Shown here piece after piece: positions 1-11,084 of a DNA stretch of 36,214 nt (position 1 is the stretch's first letter; each line of letters starts with the position of its first letter). Location: positions 1 through 36,214 of the forward strand of contig JABHRC010000041.1 of NCBI GenBank assembly GCA_018670435.1, given 5' to 3'. This DNA is from Gammaproteobacteria bacterium. GTDB taxonomy: Bacteria; Pseudomonadota; Gammaproteobacteria; GCA-002705445; GCA-002716945. The position numbers were made by a program, and so were the translations under genes. The notes under the pieces were generated by a model. That model ran no database searches, had not been told where the DNA came from, and worked only from the letters and a program-made list of their open reading frames with translations.

Positions 1-66
1 AAAGTTAAAAATATAGAAAATATTATTGATGAATAACTATTTATCAATTATGATGATTGAACTTAT

Positions 67-139
67 TCCTTGGTAGCTCAGTTGGTAGAGCGAGTGACTG
101 TTAATCACCAGGTCGGCGGTTCGAGTCCGTCCCGAGGAG
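67..139 (+). tRNA. tRNA-Asn (anticodon GTT)
   Basis: Cloverleaf: acceptor TCCTTGG/CCGAGGA, D-arm TAGCTCAGTTGGTAGAGC, anticodon loop CTGTTAA, GGTTCGAGTCC T-arm; discriminator G, CCA not encoded. Confidence 0.96.
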
Positions 140-175
140 TATTTTATTATCTGATATCTCTGCTAATATAATAAT

Positions 176-277
176 ATGTCTGACAAAATCTATTTGCTGG
201 TAGGATTTTTATTAATAGTATTAACTTTGCTTTTAATAACTTATAGCGGAATGTATTTAATATCTATTTTAATTTAA
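176..277 (+). CDS. putative single-TM micropeptide (33 aa, MSDKIYLLVGFLLIVLTLLLITYSGMYLISILI)
   Basis: Short ATG-TAA ORF with one hydrophobic segment; below the ORF track cutoff; no family recognised. Confidence 0.3.
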   Translation: MSDKIYLLVGFLLIVLTLLLITYSGMYLISILI

Positions 278-283
278 ATATTG

Positions 284-1459
284 CTAGAGAGAGTCAGATA
301 TTCTTCTCATAGCTTCTTTTAGTGAGCTTATATCAATTGCTATTGATATTCTGATGTGTCCTTCGGTACCAAACGCACTTCCCGGAACTGCAGCAACTTT
401 AGCTATATTAAGTAAATGAAGAGCCAAGTCCTTATCATTACTCATTGTTTTACAGTTTTCTATATACTCAATGAAAGACGGAAATACATAAAATGTCCCA
501 TCAGTTTCTTTGCAAGTAACTCCTGGTATTTTATTAAGCTCAGAAACAACATAATCATGCCTCTTTTTATATTCTGCCGTCATGGTTGATAATTCTTTGC
601 ATTCAGAAGATAAAGCCGCACATGCAGCAGCTTGAGAAATAGAGCTAGCACATGAAGTAGACTGAGACTGTAGTGTTTTCATTTTTTTAATGACTTCATT
701 GGGTCCTGCGGCATAGCCTATACGCCATCCAGTCATTGAATATGCTTTAGATACCCCATTTAGTACGATTGTTCTATCTCTGAGATTTGGACAAACATTA
801 GCAATATTCTGAAACTTTTCTTTATGCCAATGGATATGCTCATAAATATCATCAGAAGAAATAAATACTTGTTTGTGTTTTTCTAGAACTTTCCCTAGCT
901 GCGCTAGTAGTTTTGAATCAAAGTATTTCCCACTTGGATTATTCGGACTATTTAACATAAAAAGTTTTGTTTTTTCATTGATTAGCTCGTCTAATTTTTC
1001 TGGATCAATATCAAAATTTTTATCATATTCTGTTTCCAGAAGTATTGGTTTGCCACCTGAATACACCACCATATCTGCATATGAGACCCAATATGGTTGG
1101 GGAATAATGACTTCATCTCCTTCATCTATTAACACTTGTAGTAAATTAAAGATTGATTGTTTGCAGCCAGAAGAGACAATTACTTCATCCATTGTGTAGT
1201 CTAGATTATTTTCTTGTTTAAACTTGTTGATAATAGCTTTCTTAAGAGGAATGGTCCCGTCTACAGATGTATACTTAGTTAGTCCTTGATCAATAGCAAT
1301 CTTAGCAGAATCTTTGATATATTGAGGAGTATCGAAATCAGGCTCACCAACTGTTAAGACAATAACATCCTCTCCATTTTGACGCATTTCATTCGCCTTG
1401 GATGTCAGTGCCATTGTTGAAGATGGTTTAATTAATTTTATTCTATTTGAGAACGTCAA
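284..1459 (-). CDS. pyridoxal-phosphate aminotransferase, class I/II (aspartate aminotransferase-like)
   Basis: 391 aa; SPNNPSG, LNGVSKAYSMTGWRIGY PLP-lysine region; divergent from uvrB. Confidence 0.93.
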   Translation of the reverse strand: MTFSNRIKLIKPSSTMALTSKANEMRQNGEDVIVLTVGEPDFDTPQYIKDSAKIAIDQGLTKYTSVDGTIPLKKAIINKFKQENNLDYTMDEVIVSSGCKQSIFNLLQVLIDEGDEVIIPQPYWVSYADMVVYSGGKPILLETEYDKNFDIDPEKLDELINEKTKLFMLNSPNNPSGKYFDSKLLAQLGKVLEKHKQVFISSDDIYEHIHWHKEKFQNIANVCPNLRDRTIVLNGVSKAYSMTGWRIGYAAGPNEVIKKMKTLQSQSTSCASSISQAAACAALSSECKELSTMTAEYKKRHDYVVSELNKIPGVTCKETDGTFYVFPSFIEYIENCKTMSNDKDLALHLLNIAKVAAVPGSAFGTEGHIRISIAIDISSLKEAMRRISDSL

Positions 1460-1532
1460 CGTATTTCCTTAGATAAAGTAATAGTAGCTTAAATCAGTGT
1501 TTTAAGTCAACTTCGTGTTAAAATATTTATTG

Positions 1533-3566
1533 ATGAAGAAGTTTAATCTTAAATCGCACTACAGTCCAGCTGGTGATCAGCCTCTAGCTATAAAATCTCT
1601 TATTAAAGGCATTAACGCTGGAGAACAACATCAAACTCTACTTGGTGTCACAGGATCTGGAAAAACTTATACAATGGCAGAGGTAATTAAAGAGACTGGC
1701 AAGACTACTCTTGTCATGGCTCCTAATAAAACACTGGCTGCCCAATTATATTCTGAGATGAGAGATTTTTTTCCAGATAATTCAGTTGAGTACTTTGTTT
1801 CTTATTATGATTACTATCAGCCTGAAGCCTATGTTCCTGTTTCCGATACGTATATAGAGAAAGACGCATCTTTAAATGAACATATTGAGCAAATGAGGTT
1901 ATCGGCTACTAAATCATTGACTGAGAGAAAAGATGCAATTGTAGTGGCAAGTGTTTCGGCAATCTATGGATTAGGAGACCCGAAGCAATACTTAAAAATG
2001 AAATTACATCTTGTTGCGGGCGATATAATTGATCAAAGACAGATATTGAAACGGTTAATAGAACTTCAGTATAGTAGAAATGATCTTGAGTTAAGACGCG
2101 GGACTTATCAGGTTAAAGGAGAAATTATAGATATATTTCCTGCCGATTCTGAAAAAGAAGCTTTAAGAGTAGAATTATTTGATAAAGAAATCGAGAATTT
2201 ATATATATTTGATCCTTTGACTGGAGAAGTACACAAAAAAATTAACAGGTTTACAGTCTATCCAAAAACACACTATGTAACACCAAAAGAGATTATGGAT
2301 GATGCGTCAGTTAAGATAAAAGAAGAGCTTAAAGAACGGTTAACTTTCTTTTCAAACGAAAACAAACTTTTAGAGGCACAAAGGCTAAAAGAGAGGACGA
2401 ATTATGATCTAGAAATGATTGCCGAGATGGGATATTGCTCAGGTATTGAGAATTATTCTAGATATATATCCGGAGGAAAAGCAGGCGAACATCCTCCATG
2501 TCTTTTAGATTACCTCCCGAGTGATGGACTAATTATTTTAGATGAGAGTCATGTTACTGTTCCTCAAATTGGAGGAATGTATAAAGGAGATAGATCAAGA
2601 AAACAAACTTTAGTTGACTACGGGTTTAGATTACCATCAGCAATGGATAACAGGCCTCTAAAGTTTGAAGAATTTTCTGGTTATAACTTCCAAACTATTT
2701 ATGTCTCTGCTACCCCAGGCCCTTATGAGCTAGAGTTTTCACGTAATATTATCGAGCAAGTCATAAGACCAACAGGGCTCATTGACCCAGTTGTGACTAT
2801 TCGACCTTCTTCAAATCAAGTTGAAGATGCTTTGTCTGAAATTAATAAAGTCATTAAAAATGGAAATAGGGTTCTTGTAACAACCTTAACAAAAAAAATG
2901 GCTGAAAACTTAACTGAATATCTTGAAGAGTTTAATATTAAAGTTAACTATTTACATTCTGATATCAATACCGTTGAGAGAGTTGAAATTATTAGAGATT
3001 TACGCAAAGGCGTTTATGATGTGATAGTCGGAATAAATTTACTAAGAGAAGGATTGGATATTCCCGAGGTAGAACTTGTCTGCATATTAGATGCAGATAA
3101 AGAAGGGTTCCTTAGATCGGATAAGTCATTAATTCAAACTATCGGTAGAGCTGCAAGAAATATTGATGGGCATGTAATTTTATATGGAGATGTAATTACG
3201 AAATCTATGGAGAGAGCTATCAATGAGACAGAAAGAAGGCGTAATATACAGGTAGCACATAATAAAAAGCATAATATAAAACCAGAGGGTATAAAAAAGG
3301 CTATAAAAGAAGCTTTAGATGAGGACATATATGTGTCTTCTAAAAAACTAGATAAATTAACATTGATATCTAATGTTAAGAAAAAATATCCTAAGGTAGA
3401 TGGTAATAATGTTGTATCTGTGATTAAAGAGTTAGAGAAGCATATGTTCGTCCATGCTAGAGATTTAGAATTTGAAAAAGCAGCACAGATAAGAGATCAG
3501 ATTGCCACAATTCAAGAAAACTTCCTTGATATACCAAATAAAAATAAAAAGAGTAGAGGGCAATAA
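1533..3566 (+). CDS. uvrB: excinuclease ABC subunit B
   Basis: [15 protein letters not shown] Walker [13 protein letters not shown] beta-hairpin, C-terminal UVR motif. Start chosen at [17 protein letters not shown] rather than the extended 1515 start. Confidence 0.97.
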   Translation: MKKFNLKSHYSPAGDQPLAIKSLIKGINAGEQHQTLLGVTGSGKTYTMAEVIKETGKTTLVMAPNKTLAAQLYSEMRDFFPDNSVEYFVSYYDYYQPEAYVPVSDTYIEKDASLNEHIEQMRLSATKSLTERKDAIVVASVSAIYGLGDPKQYLKMKLHLVAGDIIDQRQILKRLIELQYSRNDLELRRGTYQVKGEIIDIFPADSEKEALRVELFDKEIENLYIFDPLTGEVHKKINRFTVYPKTHYVTPKEIMDDASVKIKEELKERLTFFSNENKLLEAQRLKERTNYDLEMIAEMGYCSGIENYSRYISGGKAGEHPPCLLDYLPSDGLIILDESHVTVPQIGGMYKGDRSRKQTLVDYGFRLPSAMDNRPLKFEEFSGYNFQTIYVSATPGPYELEFSRNIIEQVIRPTGLIDPVVTIRPSSNQVEDALSEINKVIKNGNRVLVTTLTKKMAENLTEYLEEFNIKVNYLHSDINTVERVEIIRDLRKGVYDVIVGINLLREGLDIPEVELVCILDADKEGFLRSDKSLIQTIGRAARNIDGHVILYGDVITKSMERAINETERRRNIQVAHNKKHNIKPEGIKKAIKEALDEDIYVSSKKLDKLTLISNVKKKYPKVDGNNVVSVIKELEKHMFVHARDLEFEKAAQIRDQIATIQENFLDIPNKNKKSRGQ

Positions 3567-3632
3567 TATAAACTATTAATAAATATAATTAGCTTGAGAA
3601 TCGCCTATTAGCATGTTAATTTTACATGACTT

Positions 3633-3706
3633 AGGCGCGTAGCTCAGCTGGTTAGAGCGCCACCTTGACATGGTGGAGGTCGTTGGTTCGAGTCCAATCG
3701 TGCCTA
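3633..3706 (+). tRNA. tRNA-Val (anticodon GAC)
   Basis: Acceptor AGGCGCG/CGTGCCT, anticodon stem CCACC/GGTGG with loop TTGACAT, T-arm GGTTCGAGTCC; CCA not encoded. Confidence 0.96.
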
Positions 3707-3719
3707 AAATTATAAGATT

Positions 3720-5633
3720 ATGTATAAAGTTACTATAGAAAATAAAGTTATCGAAACTGATGAAAATCTATCAGTAGACGACCTTGTCAAAAATAATTTT
3801 ACTAATATTAAACCAGTTGCAGCCAAAATTAATGGTGCATTAGTAGATATGAGTGAGATTATAAACAAGGATTCGTCAATCGAACTTATTAATTCTTCTG
3901 ATGAGCAAGGTTTAGAGATAATTCGCCATACATGTGCGCATGTCTTTGGACATGCTATTAAGCAATTATATCCTGATACAAAGATGGTAATCGGACCAAC
4001 AATTGATAATGGATTTTATTATGATATTTATGCAAAAGAAAGTATCTCTGAAAAAGACTTAGCCTCTATTGAGTCTTTAATGAAGAAACTTGCAAAAAAG
4101 AATTACAAGATTATAAGAGAAGTTGTGACAAAAAAAAGAGCTCAAAGTGTTTTCAGGGAAAGAAAAGAAGATTATAAGTTAAAGCTAATAGAAGACATAA
4201 CTGATAATGAAGTGATAGCTATCTATCATCATGAAGAATATATAGATATGTGCAGAGGACCTCATCTTACAAGTACAAGAGAACTAAATTATTTCAAGTT
4301 GATGAAAATTTCTGGTTCTTACTGGAAGGGAGACTCAAACAATGAACAGCTCCAGCGTATATATGGGACTGCATGGGATACGAAAGATAATTTAAAAGCA
4401 TATTTACATAAGCTAGAAGAAGCCGAAAAAAGGGATCATAGAAAAATAGGCCAGAAATTAGACCTCTTCCATTTTCAGGAAGAATCTCCTGGTATGGTTT
4501 TTTGGCATGATAATGGTTGGAAAATTTTTAATATTGTCAAAGATTTTATTACTTCTTATTTAAGAAACTATAATTATAAGATTATTAATACACCTCAGAT
4601 TTTAGATAAATCATTGTGGAAAAAATCTGGACACTTAGATAAGTTTTCAGATTTAATTTTTGATGTTTCATCCGAAAATAAAGAATATGCAATCAAGCCA
4701 ATGAGTTGCCCGGGTCATATACAGGTCTATAATCAAGGTTTAAAAAGTTATAGAGATTTACCCCTCAAATTTGCTGAATTTGGAATCGTGCACAGAAATG
4801 AACCGTCAGGAACACTGCATGGTTTGATGCGTATAAGAGCATTTACTCAGGATGACGCTCATATTTTCTGTACTCCAGGTCAGATTGAAAATGAAATTAA
4901 AATTTTAATAAAAACGATTTATGATATTTATAAACAATTTGGATTCCACGAGATAAAAGTAGAGTTATCTACTAGACCTGAAAAAAGAGTCGGCAGCGAA
5001 GAAATTTGGGATAAGTCTGAAGATGCTCTGAAAAAAGCCTTGGACTCTAGTAATATTGAATGGCAGTTGAATAACGGCGATGGAGCTTTTTATGGCCCTA
5101 AAATTGATTTCTCTTTGAAAGACTCACTTGAAAGAGTATGGCAATTAGGAACTATACAGTTAGATTTTTCTATGCCTACAAGATTAAATGCTAATTATGT
5201 TGATGAAAATGGTGATAAAGTTGCACCCGTAATGATACACCGCGCGATACTAGGTTCTTTAGAGAGATTTGTTGGTATTCTTATCGAAGAATATGCTGGA
5301 GATTTACCATTATGGTTATCGCCAACTCATGTGGTAGTAATGAATATATCTGAAAATCAAGAAGTACACTGTCAAAAGTTATCTAAAAAATTGAATAATA
5401 TGGGCATAATATCTATTCCAGACCTTAGAAATGAAAAGATCAGTTATAAAATTCGCGAGCATAGTATGAAAAGAGTTCCATATTTGGTTGTTATTGGCGA
5501 TAAAGAAGTTGAGAGTAATCAAATATCACTTCGAACTAGGACTGGAGATGATCTAGGGGTGATGGATGTTGATAAATTTGTTAAAATGGTGGAAACTCTT
5601 GTAGAAAGCAAGAGTGTTGTTCTAAAAAACTAG
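3720..5633 (+). CDS. thrS: threonyl-tRNA synthetase
   Basis: TGS domain, [10 protein letters not shown] editing motif, class II motifs, C-terminal anticodon-binding domain; followed by infC. Confidence 0.98.
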   Translation: MYKVTIENKVIETDENLSVDDLVKNNFTNIKPVAAKINGALVDMSEIINKDSSIELINSSDEQGLEIIRHTCAHVFGHAIKQLYPDTKMVIGPTIDNGFYYDIYAKESISEKDLASIESLMKKLAKKNYKIIREVVTKKRAQSVFRERKEDYKLKLIEDITDNEVIAIYHHEEYIDMCRGPHLTSTRELNYFKLMKISGSYWKGDSNNEQLQRIYGTAWDTKDNLKAYLHKLEEAEKRDHRKIGQKLDLFHFQEESPGMVFWHDNGWKIFNIVKDFITSYLRNYNYKIINTPQILDKSLWKKSGHLDKFSDLIFDVSSENKEYAIKPMSCPGHIQVYNQGLKSYRDLPLKFAEFGIVHRNEPSGTLHGLMRIRAFTQDDAHIFCTPGQIENEIKILIKTIYDIYKQFGFHEIKVELSTRPEKRVGSEEIWDKSEDALKKALDSSNIEWQLNNGDGAFYGPKIDFSLKDSLERVWQLGTIQLDFSMPTRLNANYVDENGDKVAPVMIHRAILGSLERFVGILIEEYAGDLPLWLSPTHVVVMNISENQEVHCQKLSKKLNNMGIISIPDLRNEKISYKIREHSMKRVPYLVVIGDKEVESNQISLRTRTGDDLGVMDVDKFVKMVETLVESKSVVLKN

Positions 5634-5643
5634 CAGGAGAAAT

Positions 5644-6162
5644 ATTATAGCGATTAATAGAAGACCAAGGATGAATTCAAGGATTAGCGTCTTAGAAGTT
5701 AGATTGATAGCGTCAAATGGAGATCAAATAGGCGTGGTTGAAACCACAAAGGCTATAGAATTAGCCAAAGAAGAAGAATTAGATTTAGTAGAAATTGTGC
5801 CTAATCAAACACCACCTGTTTGCAGAATTATGGACTATGGTAAGTTTAGATTCGATAATCAGAAGAAAGCCCATGCTGCCAAGAAAAAGCAGAAGCAAAC
5901 ACAAGTTAAAGAAATTAAATTTAGACCTAATACTGAAGAAGCTGATTATCAGGTTAAGCTAAAAAGTATAACTAAGTTTTTAAATGGTGGAGATAAAGCT
6001 AAAATAACTATGCGTTTCAGAGGAAGAGAGATTGCTCACCAGGTAATCGGACGAGAAGTTCTAGATAGAGTACAGAAAGATTTAGATGAAATTGGAATTG
6101 TAGAACAAATACCGCTATTTGAGGGCAGACAAATGGTAATGGTTATAGCACCGAAGAAATAA
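5644..6162 (+). CDS. infC: translation initiation factor IF-3, probable AUU start
   Basis: [33 protein letters not shown]. Reading frame is open upstream of the track start (5671): ATT ATA GCG ATT AAT AGA AGA CCA AGG ATG, with AGGAGA just upstream of ATT. Confidence 0.95.
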   Translation: MIAINRRPRMNSRISVLEVRLIASNGDQIGVVETTKAIELAKEEELDLVEIVPNQTPPVCRIMDYGKFRFDNQKKAHAAKKKQKQTQVKEIKFRPNTEEADYQVKLKSITKFLNGGDKAKITMRFRGREIAHQVIGREVLDRVQKDLDEIGIVEQIPLFEGRQMVMVIAPKK

Positions 6163-6206
6163 TTACTGTATACTTAACACGTTTTTAGCCAAATAAGAGG
6201 AAGATG

Positions 6207-6401
6207 ATGCCAAAAATGAAAAGCCATAGTGGAGCTGCAAAGAGATTTTCAAAGACTCCTTCAGATGAAATGAAGAGAGCTCAGTCTCATCGTAGACACA
6301 TATTGACAAAAAAGAGCACAAAAAGAAAGAGACATCTTAGGGATGATTTGTTAGTCAGTAAAGCTGATAAAGCATTGGTTAAGAGGATGTTACCATATTA
6401 A
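6207..6401 (+). CDS. rpmI: 50S ribosomal protein L35
   Basis: [17 protein letters not shown]. Confidence 0.97.
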   Translation: MPKMKSHSGAAKRFSKTPSDEMKRAQSHRRHILTKKSTKRKRHLRDDLLVSKADKALVKRMLPY

Positions 6402-6414
6402 CTAGGAGAAAATT

Positions 6415-6768
6415 ATGGCACGCGTAAAACGTGGTGTAGTTGCACATGCAAGACACAAAAAAGTATTAAAACTGGCAAAAGGCTATAAAGGTGCTAGGAG
6501 CAAAGTATTTAGAGTCGCTAAACAAGCGGTTATAAAAGCTGGGCAATATGCATATATTGGTAGAAAACAGAGAAAAAGACAGTTTAGGTCTTTATGGATA
6601 ACTAAAATTAATGCTGCTGCAAGATTAAATAACATGTCTTATAGTCAATTGATGAACCAATTGAAAAAATCAGATATTACAATTAACAGAAAAATGTTAG
6701 CTGACTTGGCAGTAAATAATGCCGAAAACTTTGCAGCTATCGTGAACTCTATAGCTAGTCAAAAATAG
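6415..6768 (+). CDS. rplT: 50S ribosomal protein L20
   Basis: [39 protein letters not shown]. Confidence 0.98.
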   Translation: MARVKRGVVAHARHKKVLKLAKGYKGARSKVFRVAKQAVIKAGQYAYIGRKQRKRQFRSLWITKINAAARLNNMSYSQLMNQLKKSDITINRKMLADLAVNNAENFAAIVNSIASQK

Positions 6769-6781
6769 CTACTCTTAACTT

Positions 6782-7759
6782 GTGCCAAAAGATCATACTT
6801 CACTAATTTCAGACCTTGAAGAGAAATTAAAAGAGTGTAGTTCATCTCATGATATAGCTAATATTAAATCACAGTATCTTGGGAAAAGCGGAATTATCAC
6901 AAATAAATTTGGTAGTCTAAAGGATGCTGCTCTTGATGAGAGAAAGGAGCTAGGTAGATCTTTAAATATTTTAAAAACTCAGATACAGAACTTAATCGCT
7001 GCAAAGCTCATTGAAATTCAAGATGTCAAAAATGATAATAAAGTTGATATTACATTACCTGGTAAAAATATATCAACAGGTTCCAAGCATCCAGTCTCAA
7101 TTACTATAAATGGAATTACATCAATATTAGCTAAATATGGTTTTACATCAGTGAGTGGAGTTGAGGTGGAAGACGAGTTTCATAACTTTGAGGCACTGAA
7201 TATTCCAGAAACTCATCCAGCTCGTGATATGCATGATACCTTTTATGTTTCTGATGATAAGCTCCTGAGAACACATACGTCATCTGTTCAAATTAGATCA
7301 ATGTTGTCAAATAAAGCGCCGCTTAAAATTATGACACCCGGAAAGGTGTATAGATGTGATTCAGATCCTACTCACTCTCCCATGTTTCATCAAATAGAAG
7401 GGCTTTATATTGATAAGAATGTAAATTTTTGTCATTTAAAAGGAGTATTGATAAGTTTTATAACTGAGTTCTTTGGAAAGGATATGGAGATACGGTTCAG
7501 ACCCTCGTATTTCCCATTTACAGAACCATCAGCTGAATTAGATATAAAGTTCAAGGGTAAATGGTTAGAAGTCCTTGGCTGCGGCATGGTCCATCCTAAT
7601 GTATTGTCGAATGTTAAAATTGATACCAAGAAATATTCAGGATTTGCTTTTGGTTTAGGTATCGAAAGATTAGCTATGCTTAAATATGATATAGTCGACT
7701 TAAGAATGTTTTATGAAAATGATATTTCGTTTTTATCTCAATTCAAAGGATTAAAGTAA
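6782..7759 (+). CDS. pheS: phenylalanyl-tRNA synthetase alpha subunit (GTG start)
   Basis: HPARDMHDTFYV, LLRTHTSSVQIR, FGLGIERLAMLKY; adjacent to pheT. Confidence 0.97.
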   Translation: MPKDHTSLISDLEEKLKECSSSHDIANIKSQYLGKSGIITNKFGSLKDAALDERKELGRSLNILKTQIQNLIAAKLIEIQDVKNDNKVDITLPGKNISTGSKHPVSITINGITSILAKYGFTSVSGVEVEDEFHNFEALNIPETHPARDMHDTFYVSDDKLLRTHTSSVQIRSMLSNKAPLKIMTPGKVYRCDSDPTHSPMFHQIEGLYIDKNVNFCHLKGVLISFITEFFGKDMEIRFRPSYFPFTEPSAELDIKFKGKWLEVLGCGMVHPNVLSNVKIDTKKYSGFAFGLGIERLAMLKYDIVDLRMFYENDISFLSQFKGLK

Positions 7760-7761
7760 TT

Positions 7762-9780
7762 ATGAAAATTAGTTTGAACTGGCTGAAAGAGTACATTCCA
7801 AATATCAAAAAAAATGATATTTTCATAGAAGAACTTACCTCTCTAGGGTTAGAGGTTTCTTCTGAGGTTAAAGTTAAAAAAGATACAGTTATAGATATTG
7901 ATATGACTCCTAATAGGGCTGACTGTTTGTCAATAATAGGCATTGCTAGAGACTTAAGTGCAATTTATAAAAACAAAATAGCATATCCAAAAGCCATTAA
8001 ATTTTTAAAATTAAAGCATAGTAATATTTTAGCTATAGACAAGAAGATCAGTTCATCTTATAGCGCGCTTATAATTAAAAATATTGACAACTCATTGAAA
8101 ACTCCTTTTTTTATAAAGAATCGTCTTGATATGTGCGGATTAAAGACAATTAACTTTGTAGTTGATGTTCTAAATTATGTAATGTTAGAAAATGGACAAC
8201 CTATGCATGCATTTGACCATGATAAATTTAATGGAAATATTAAAGTACGCTTTGCTAAGAATAATGAAAAGATGACTGCTTTGGATGGTCAAAATTATAC
8301 TTTAATGAAAGATATACCAGTTATTGCTGACGATAAAAAACCTCAAGCTATTGCTGGTGTTATTGGATCCGAAGAATCATCAGTTACTGATAAGACTAAG
8401 AATATTATTATTGAATCAGCTTATTTTACTCCAAATCTTATCAGAAGATCTTCTAAGCACTTCCGTTTACAAACTGATGCATCTTATAGATTTGAGAGAG
8501 GAGTTGACCCGCTTATAAATAAATATGCGATTGGCAGAGTTTTAGCAATTCTAACAGAGCATACGAGCATTGAAGATTTTTCTTTTAATCATTTGTCTGC
8601 ACCTAAAGTTGCAAAACATATAAATAGAAGTATTCTAGTTAAACCTAATTTGTTTGAGTCATCTTTAGGCATAAAGATATCTGATAAATTTATCCTACAG
8701 ACACTTAGTTACCTCGGTTTTAATCCAAAAAAAAGCAAGAAAGGGTTTAGCGTGACCATTCCAAGCCATAGGTTTGATATTGGAATTGCACAAGATCTAG
8801 TCGAAGAAGTTGCAAGAGTCTATGGTTATAATAATTTTAAACCAATTTTAGCAACAAACTCTTTGAATAATATAAAGGACAGCACTAATCAATTTGATGG
8901 ATATTCAGATTTATTAGTAGCACGAGGCTACAATGAAATAATCTCATTCAGCTTTATCCCAAAAGGTGACCAGTCAAATCATGTACCAAAAACAAAAATA
9001 GCGAGTCTTGTAAATCCAATATCTGAAGATAAAGCAGAATTAAGGGGGTCTATGATAAATAGTATACTTAATACATGCGCATATAACTTCAGTAGAAAAA
9101 ATAACAACTTAAGGATTTTTGAATCTGGAAAAACATATATAAAACATAGAGATAAGAGTATTATCGAAGAAAATATACTAGCAGGTGCTATTTCTGGAAT
9201 CAATTCAGAATCAAATCTTAAAAATGAGCAAGTAAAACTATCCTTTTTTGATATAAAAGGCGATTTACTTTCTATATTGCCCGATGTAAGTTTCGAAGTT
9301 AATGCTGACATTAAATATATTGGGAAAGCTTGCCAGGCAGTTATTAAACAAAATAATAAAATAATAGGTTACTGTGGAGAGCCTGAAAAATCTCTATATT
9401 CTCAGTATTCGATCAAAAATCAGATATTTTATTTTGAATTAATGATCGATAAGATAACTCCAATTAGTAGTCTTAAGTATAAAAAAATCTCTATTTTCCC
9501 TAAGATTAGGAGAGATTTGACTATTTTGATCGATGACGAGGTTATTGCAAGTGATATAATAGATGCAGTACAAAGAAAATCATTTAACTATATGATAACT
9601 AGTAAAATAAGTGATATATTCTATAATAAGAGTAACTTAGATATCGGAAACAAAAGCATGACTATTGAGTTTGTATTTCAAGATAAGTCGAGCACGTTAA
9701 GGGATGAGCAGGTTAATGATGAAATGGAAAAAATAGTTCTCCTTTTAAAAAATAAGTTTAAAGCAATAGTTAGAAGTTAA
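7762..9780 (+). CDS. pheT: phenylalanyl-tRNA synthetase beta subunit, short form
   Basis: [42 protein letters not shown]-terminal FDX-ACB-like region; 672 aa with the N-terminal OB-fold segment absent. Confidence 0.96.
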   Translation: MKISLNWLKEYIPNIKKNDIFIEELTSLGLEVSSEVKVKKDTVIDIDMTPNRADCLSIIGIARDLSAIYKNKIAYPKAIKFLKLKHSNILAIDKKISSSYSALIIKNIDNSLKTPFFIKNRLDMCGLKTINFVVDVLNYVMLENGQPMHAFDHDKFNGNIKVRFAKNNEKMTALDGQNYTLMKDIPVIADDKKPQAIAGVIGSEESSVTDKTKNIIIESAYFTPNLIRRSSKHFRLQTDASYRFERGVDPLINKYAIGRVLAILTEHTSIEDFSFNHLSAPKVAKHINRSILVKPNLFESSLGIKISDKFILQTLSYLGFNPKKSKKGFSVTIPSHRFDIGIAQDLVEEVARVYGYNNFKPILATNSLNNIKDSTNQFDGYSDLLVARGYNEIISFSFIPKGDQSNHVPKTKIASLVNPISEDKAELRGSMINSILNTCAYNFSRKNNNLRIFESGKTYIKHRDKSIIEENILAGAISGINSESNLKNEQVKLSFFDIKGDLLSILPDVSFEVNADIKYIGKACQAVIKQNNKIIGYCGEPEKSLYSQYSIKNQIFYFELMIDKITPISSLKYKKISIFPKIRRDLTILIDDEVIASDIIDAVQRKSFNYMITSKISDIFYNKSNLDIGNKSMTIEFVFQDKSSTLRDEQVNDEMEKIVLLLKNKFKAIVRS

Positions 9781-9782
9781 TA

Positions 9783-10082
9783 ATGACAATTACCAAGAAT
9801 TCACTGGTTGAAGTAATACATAATGAGGTAGGTCTCAATAAAAGAGAAGCTAAAGAATTCATCGAGGAGTTCTTTGAGATGATTAAGGGTGCTCTCGAAG
9901 AAGGTAATGATATTAAATTTTCTGGTTTTGGTAATTTTATTCTTAGAGATAAAGTGGCAAGACCTGGTAGAAATCCAAAAACTGGTGAAGATGTTATGAT
10001 TTCAGAAAGAAGAGTGGTTACTTTTAAATCTGGTCTCAAGCTAAAGAATAAATTGGAAGCATATGATGGAAAACCAGAGTAA
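9783..10082 (+). CDS. ihfA: integration host factor alpha subunit
   Basis: HU/IHF family: [26 protein letters not shown]; located downstream of pheT. Confidence 0.95.
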   Translation: MTITKNSLVEVIHNEVGLNKREAKEFIEEFFEMIKGALEEGNDIKFSGFGNFILRDKVARPGRNPKTGEDVMISERRVVTFKSGLKLKNKLEAYDGKPE

Positions 10083-10416
10083 CAATACACCTGTTATACC
10101 AAATAAAAGATACTTCACTATCGGAGAAGTTTCCAAAATTTGTGATGTGAAAGCTCATGTGCTTAGATATTGGGAACAAGAATTTAAAGAACTAGAACCT
10201 ATTAAAAGAAAGGGCAATAGAAGGTATTACCAGCAAAAAGACCTCGCTATGATATTGAAAATCAAAGAATTGCTGCAAAATAAAGGCTTTACGATAGAGG
10301 GTGCCAAAAATATGATAAACGTCGATGAAGTAAAATCTGAGCCTTCATCAAGCAAACATATGTTAGCTCAAATCAAATCGGATCTTGAAAATATATTGTC
10401 GATTCTTAAAAGATAA
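10066..10416 (+). CDS. MerR family transcriptional regulator
   Basis: [25 protein letters not shown]...RRYYQQKDL; overlaps the ihfA 3' end. Confidence 0.93.
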   Translation: MENQSNNTPVIPNKRYFTIGEVSKICDVKAHVLRYWEQEFKELEPIKRKGNRRYYQQKDLAMILKIKELLQNKGFTIEGAKNMINVDEVKSEPSSSKHMLAQIKSDLENILSILKR

Positions 10417-10418
10417 AG

Positions 10419-11084
10419 ATGATAAGTTCTTTCAGAGAAAAATATAGTTATCCTGTCTATAGTGTTAATAAAGTTGATAATATTAGATTTTATTCTGTTT
10501 CAGAAAATCTTATAGTTCCTAGTGTTACAAGTATTCTAAGACTGACAAATCCAACTCAAACAGTTGACTTCAATATTAGTCATAAAACTGATTCTATGGA
10601 AATTGGCAATTATATGCATAAATACTTAGAACATTATGTCTCAAAAGATAATGCTTTTCATGATGATTCAAAAAACTTTATTATTGCTAAAAAATTAGCT
10701 CAAACTGTTATTGATAATTTCATTAATCATTTGGATGAGGTTTGGGGTACAGAAGTTTCAGTAGTATATAAAAACTTGTACGCTGGAACAATAGATCTCA
10801 TAGGTGTTCAAGATAAGCAATTATCTGTAATTGATTACAAGTCATCATATAGAAAAAAAACTGAAGAGGAGATGAGGGAACATATCTTACAATTGGCAGC
10901 TTATGCTGTTGCACATGATTGGCAGTATAAAACCAATATTAATTCTTTGATAGTTTTTTTAGCTATACGAAATGGAGAATTTAAAAAGACAGTTATCTCT
11001 GACCAAGAACTCGACTCATATAAGCAGATGTGGTTTAAGAGACTAGGCATGTATACCAAACTAACCGAGAAAATTAATGCTTAA
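10419..11084 (+). CDS. PD-(D/E)XK exonuclease-like protein (MGME1/phage exonuclease type)
   Basis: AGTIDLIGVQDKQLSVIDYKSS nuclease core followed by QLAAYAVA (QxxxY motif). Confidence 0.7.
   Translation: MISSFREKYSYPVYSVNKVDNIRFYSVSENLIVPSVTSILRLTNPTQTVDFNISHKTDSMEIGNYMHKYLEHYVSKDNAFHDDSKNFIIAKKLAQTVIDNFINHLDEVWGTEVSVVYKNLYAGTIDLIGVQDKQLSVIDYKSSYRKKTEEEMREHILQLAAYAVAHDWQYKTNINSLIVFLAIRNGEFKKTVISDQELDSYKQMWFKRLGMYTKLTEKINA

Noticed and set aside
1-36. C-terminal end of an upstream CDS (KVKNIENIIDE*)
   Set aside because: Only 11 codons visible at the window edge; cannot be supported.
873-1199. ORF of 108 aa on + strand
   Set aside because: Lies wholly antisense within the well-supported aminotransferase gene.
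1515-1532. Upstream start of uvrB
   Set aside because: The extra MLKYLL residues are not part of the typical UvrB N-terminus; ATG 1533 fits [17 protein letters not shown].
8979-9311. 110-aa minus-strand ORF
   Set aside because: Antisense inside pheT; shadow ORF.
9770-10090. 106-aa minus-strand ORF
   Set aside because: Antisense to ihfA, which is strongly supported.
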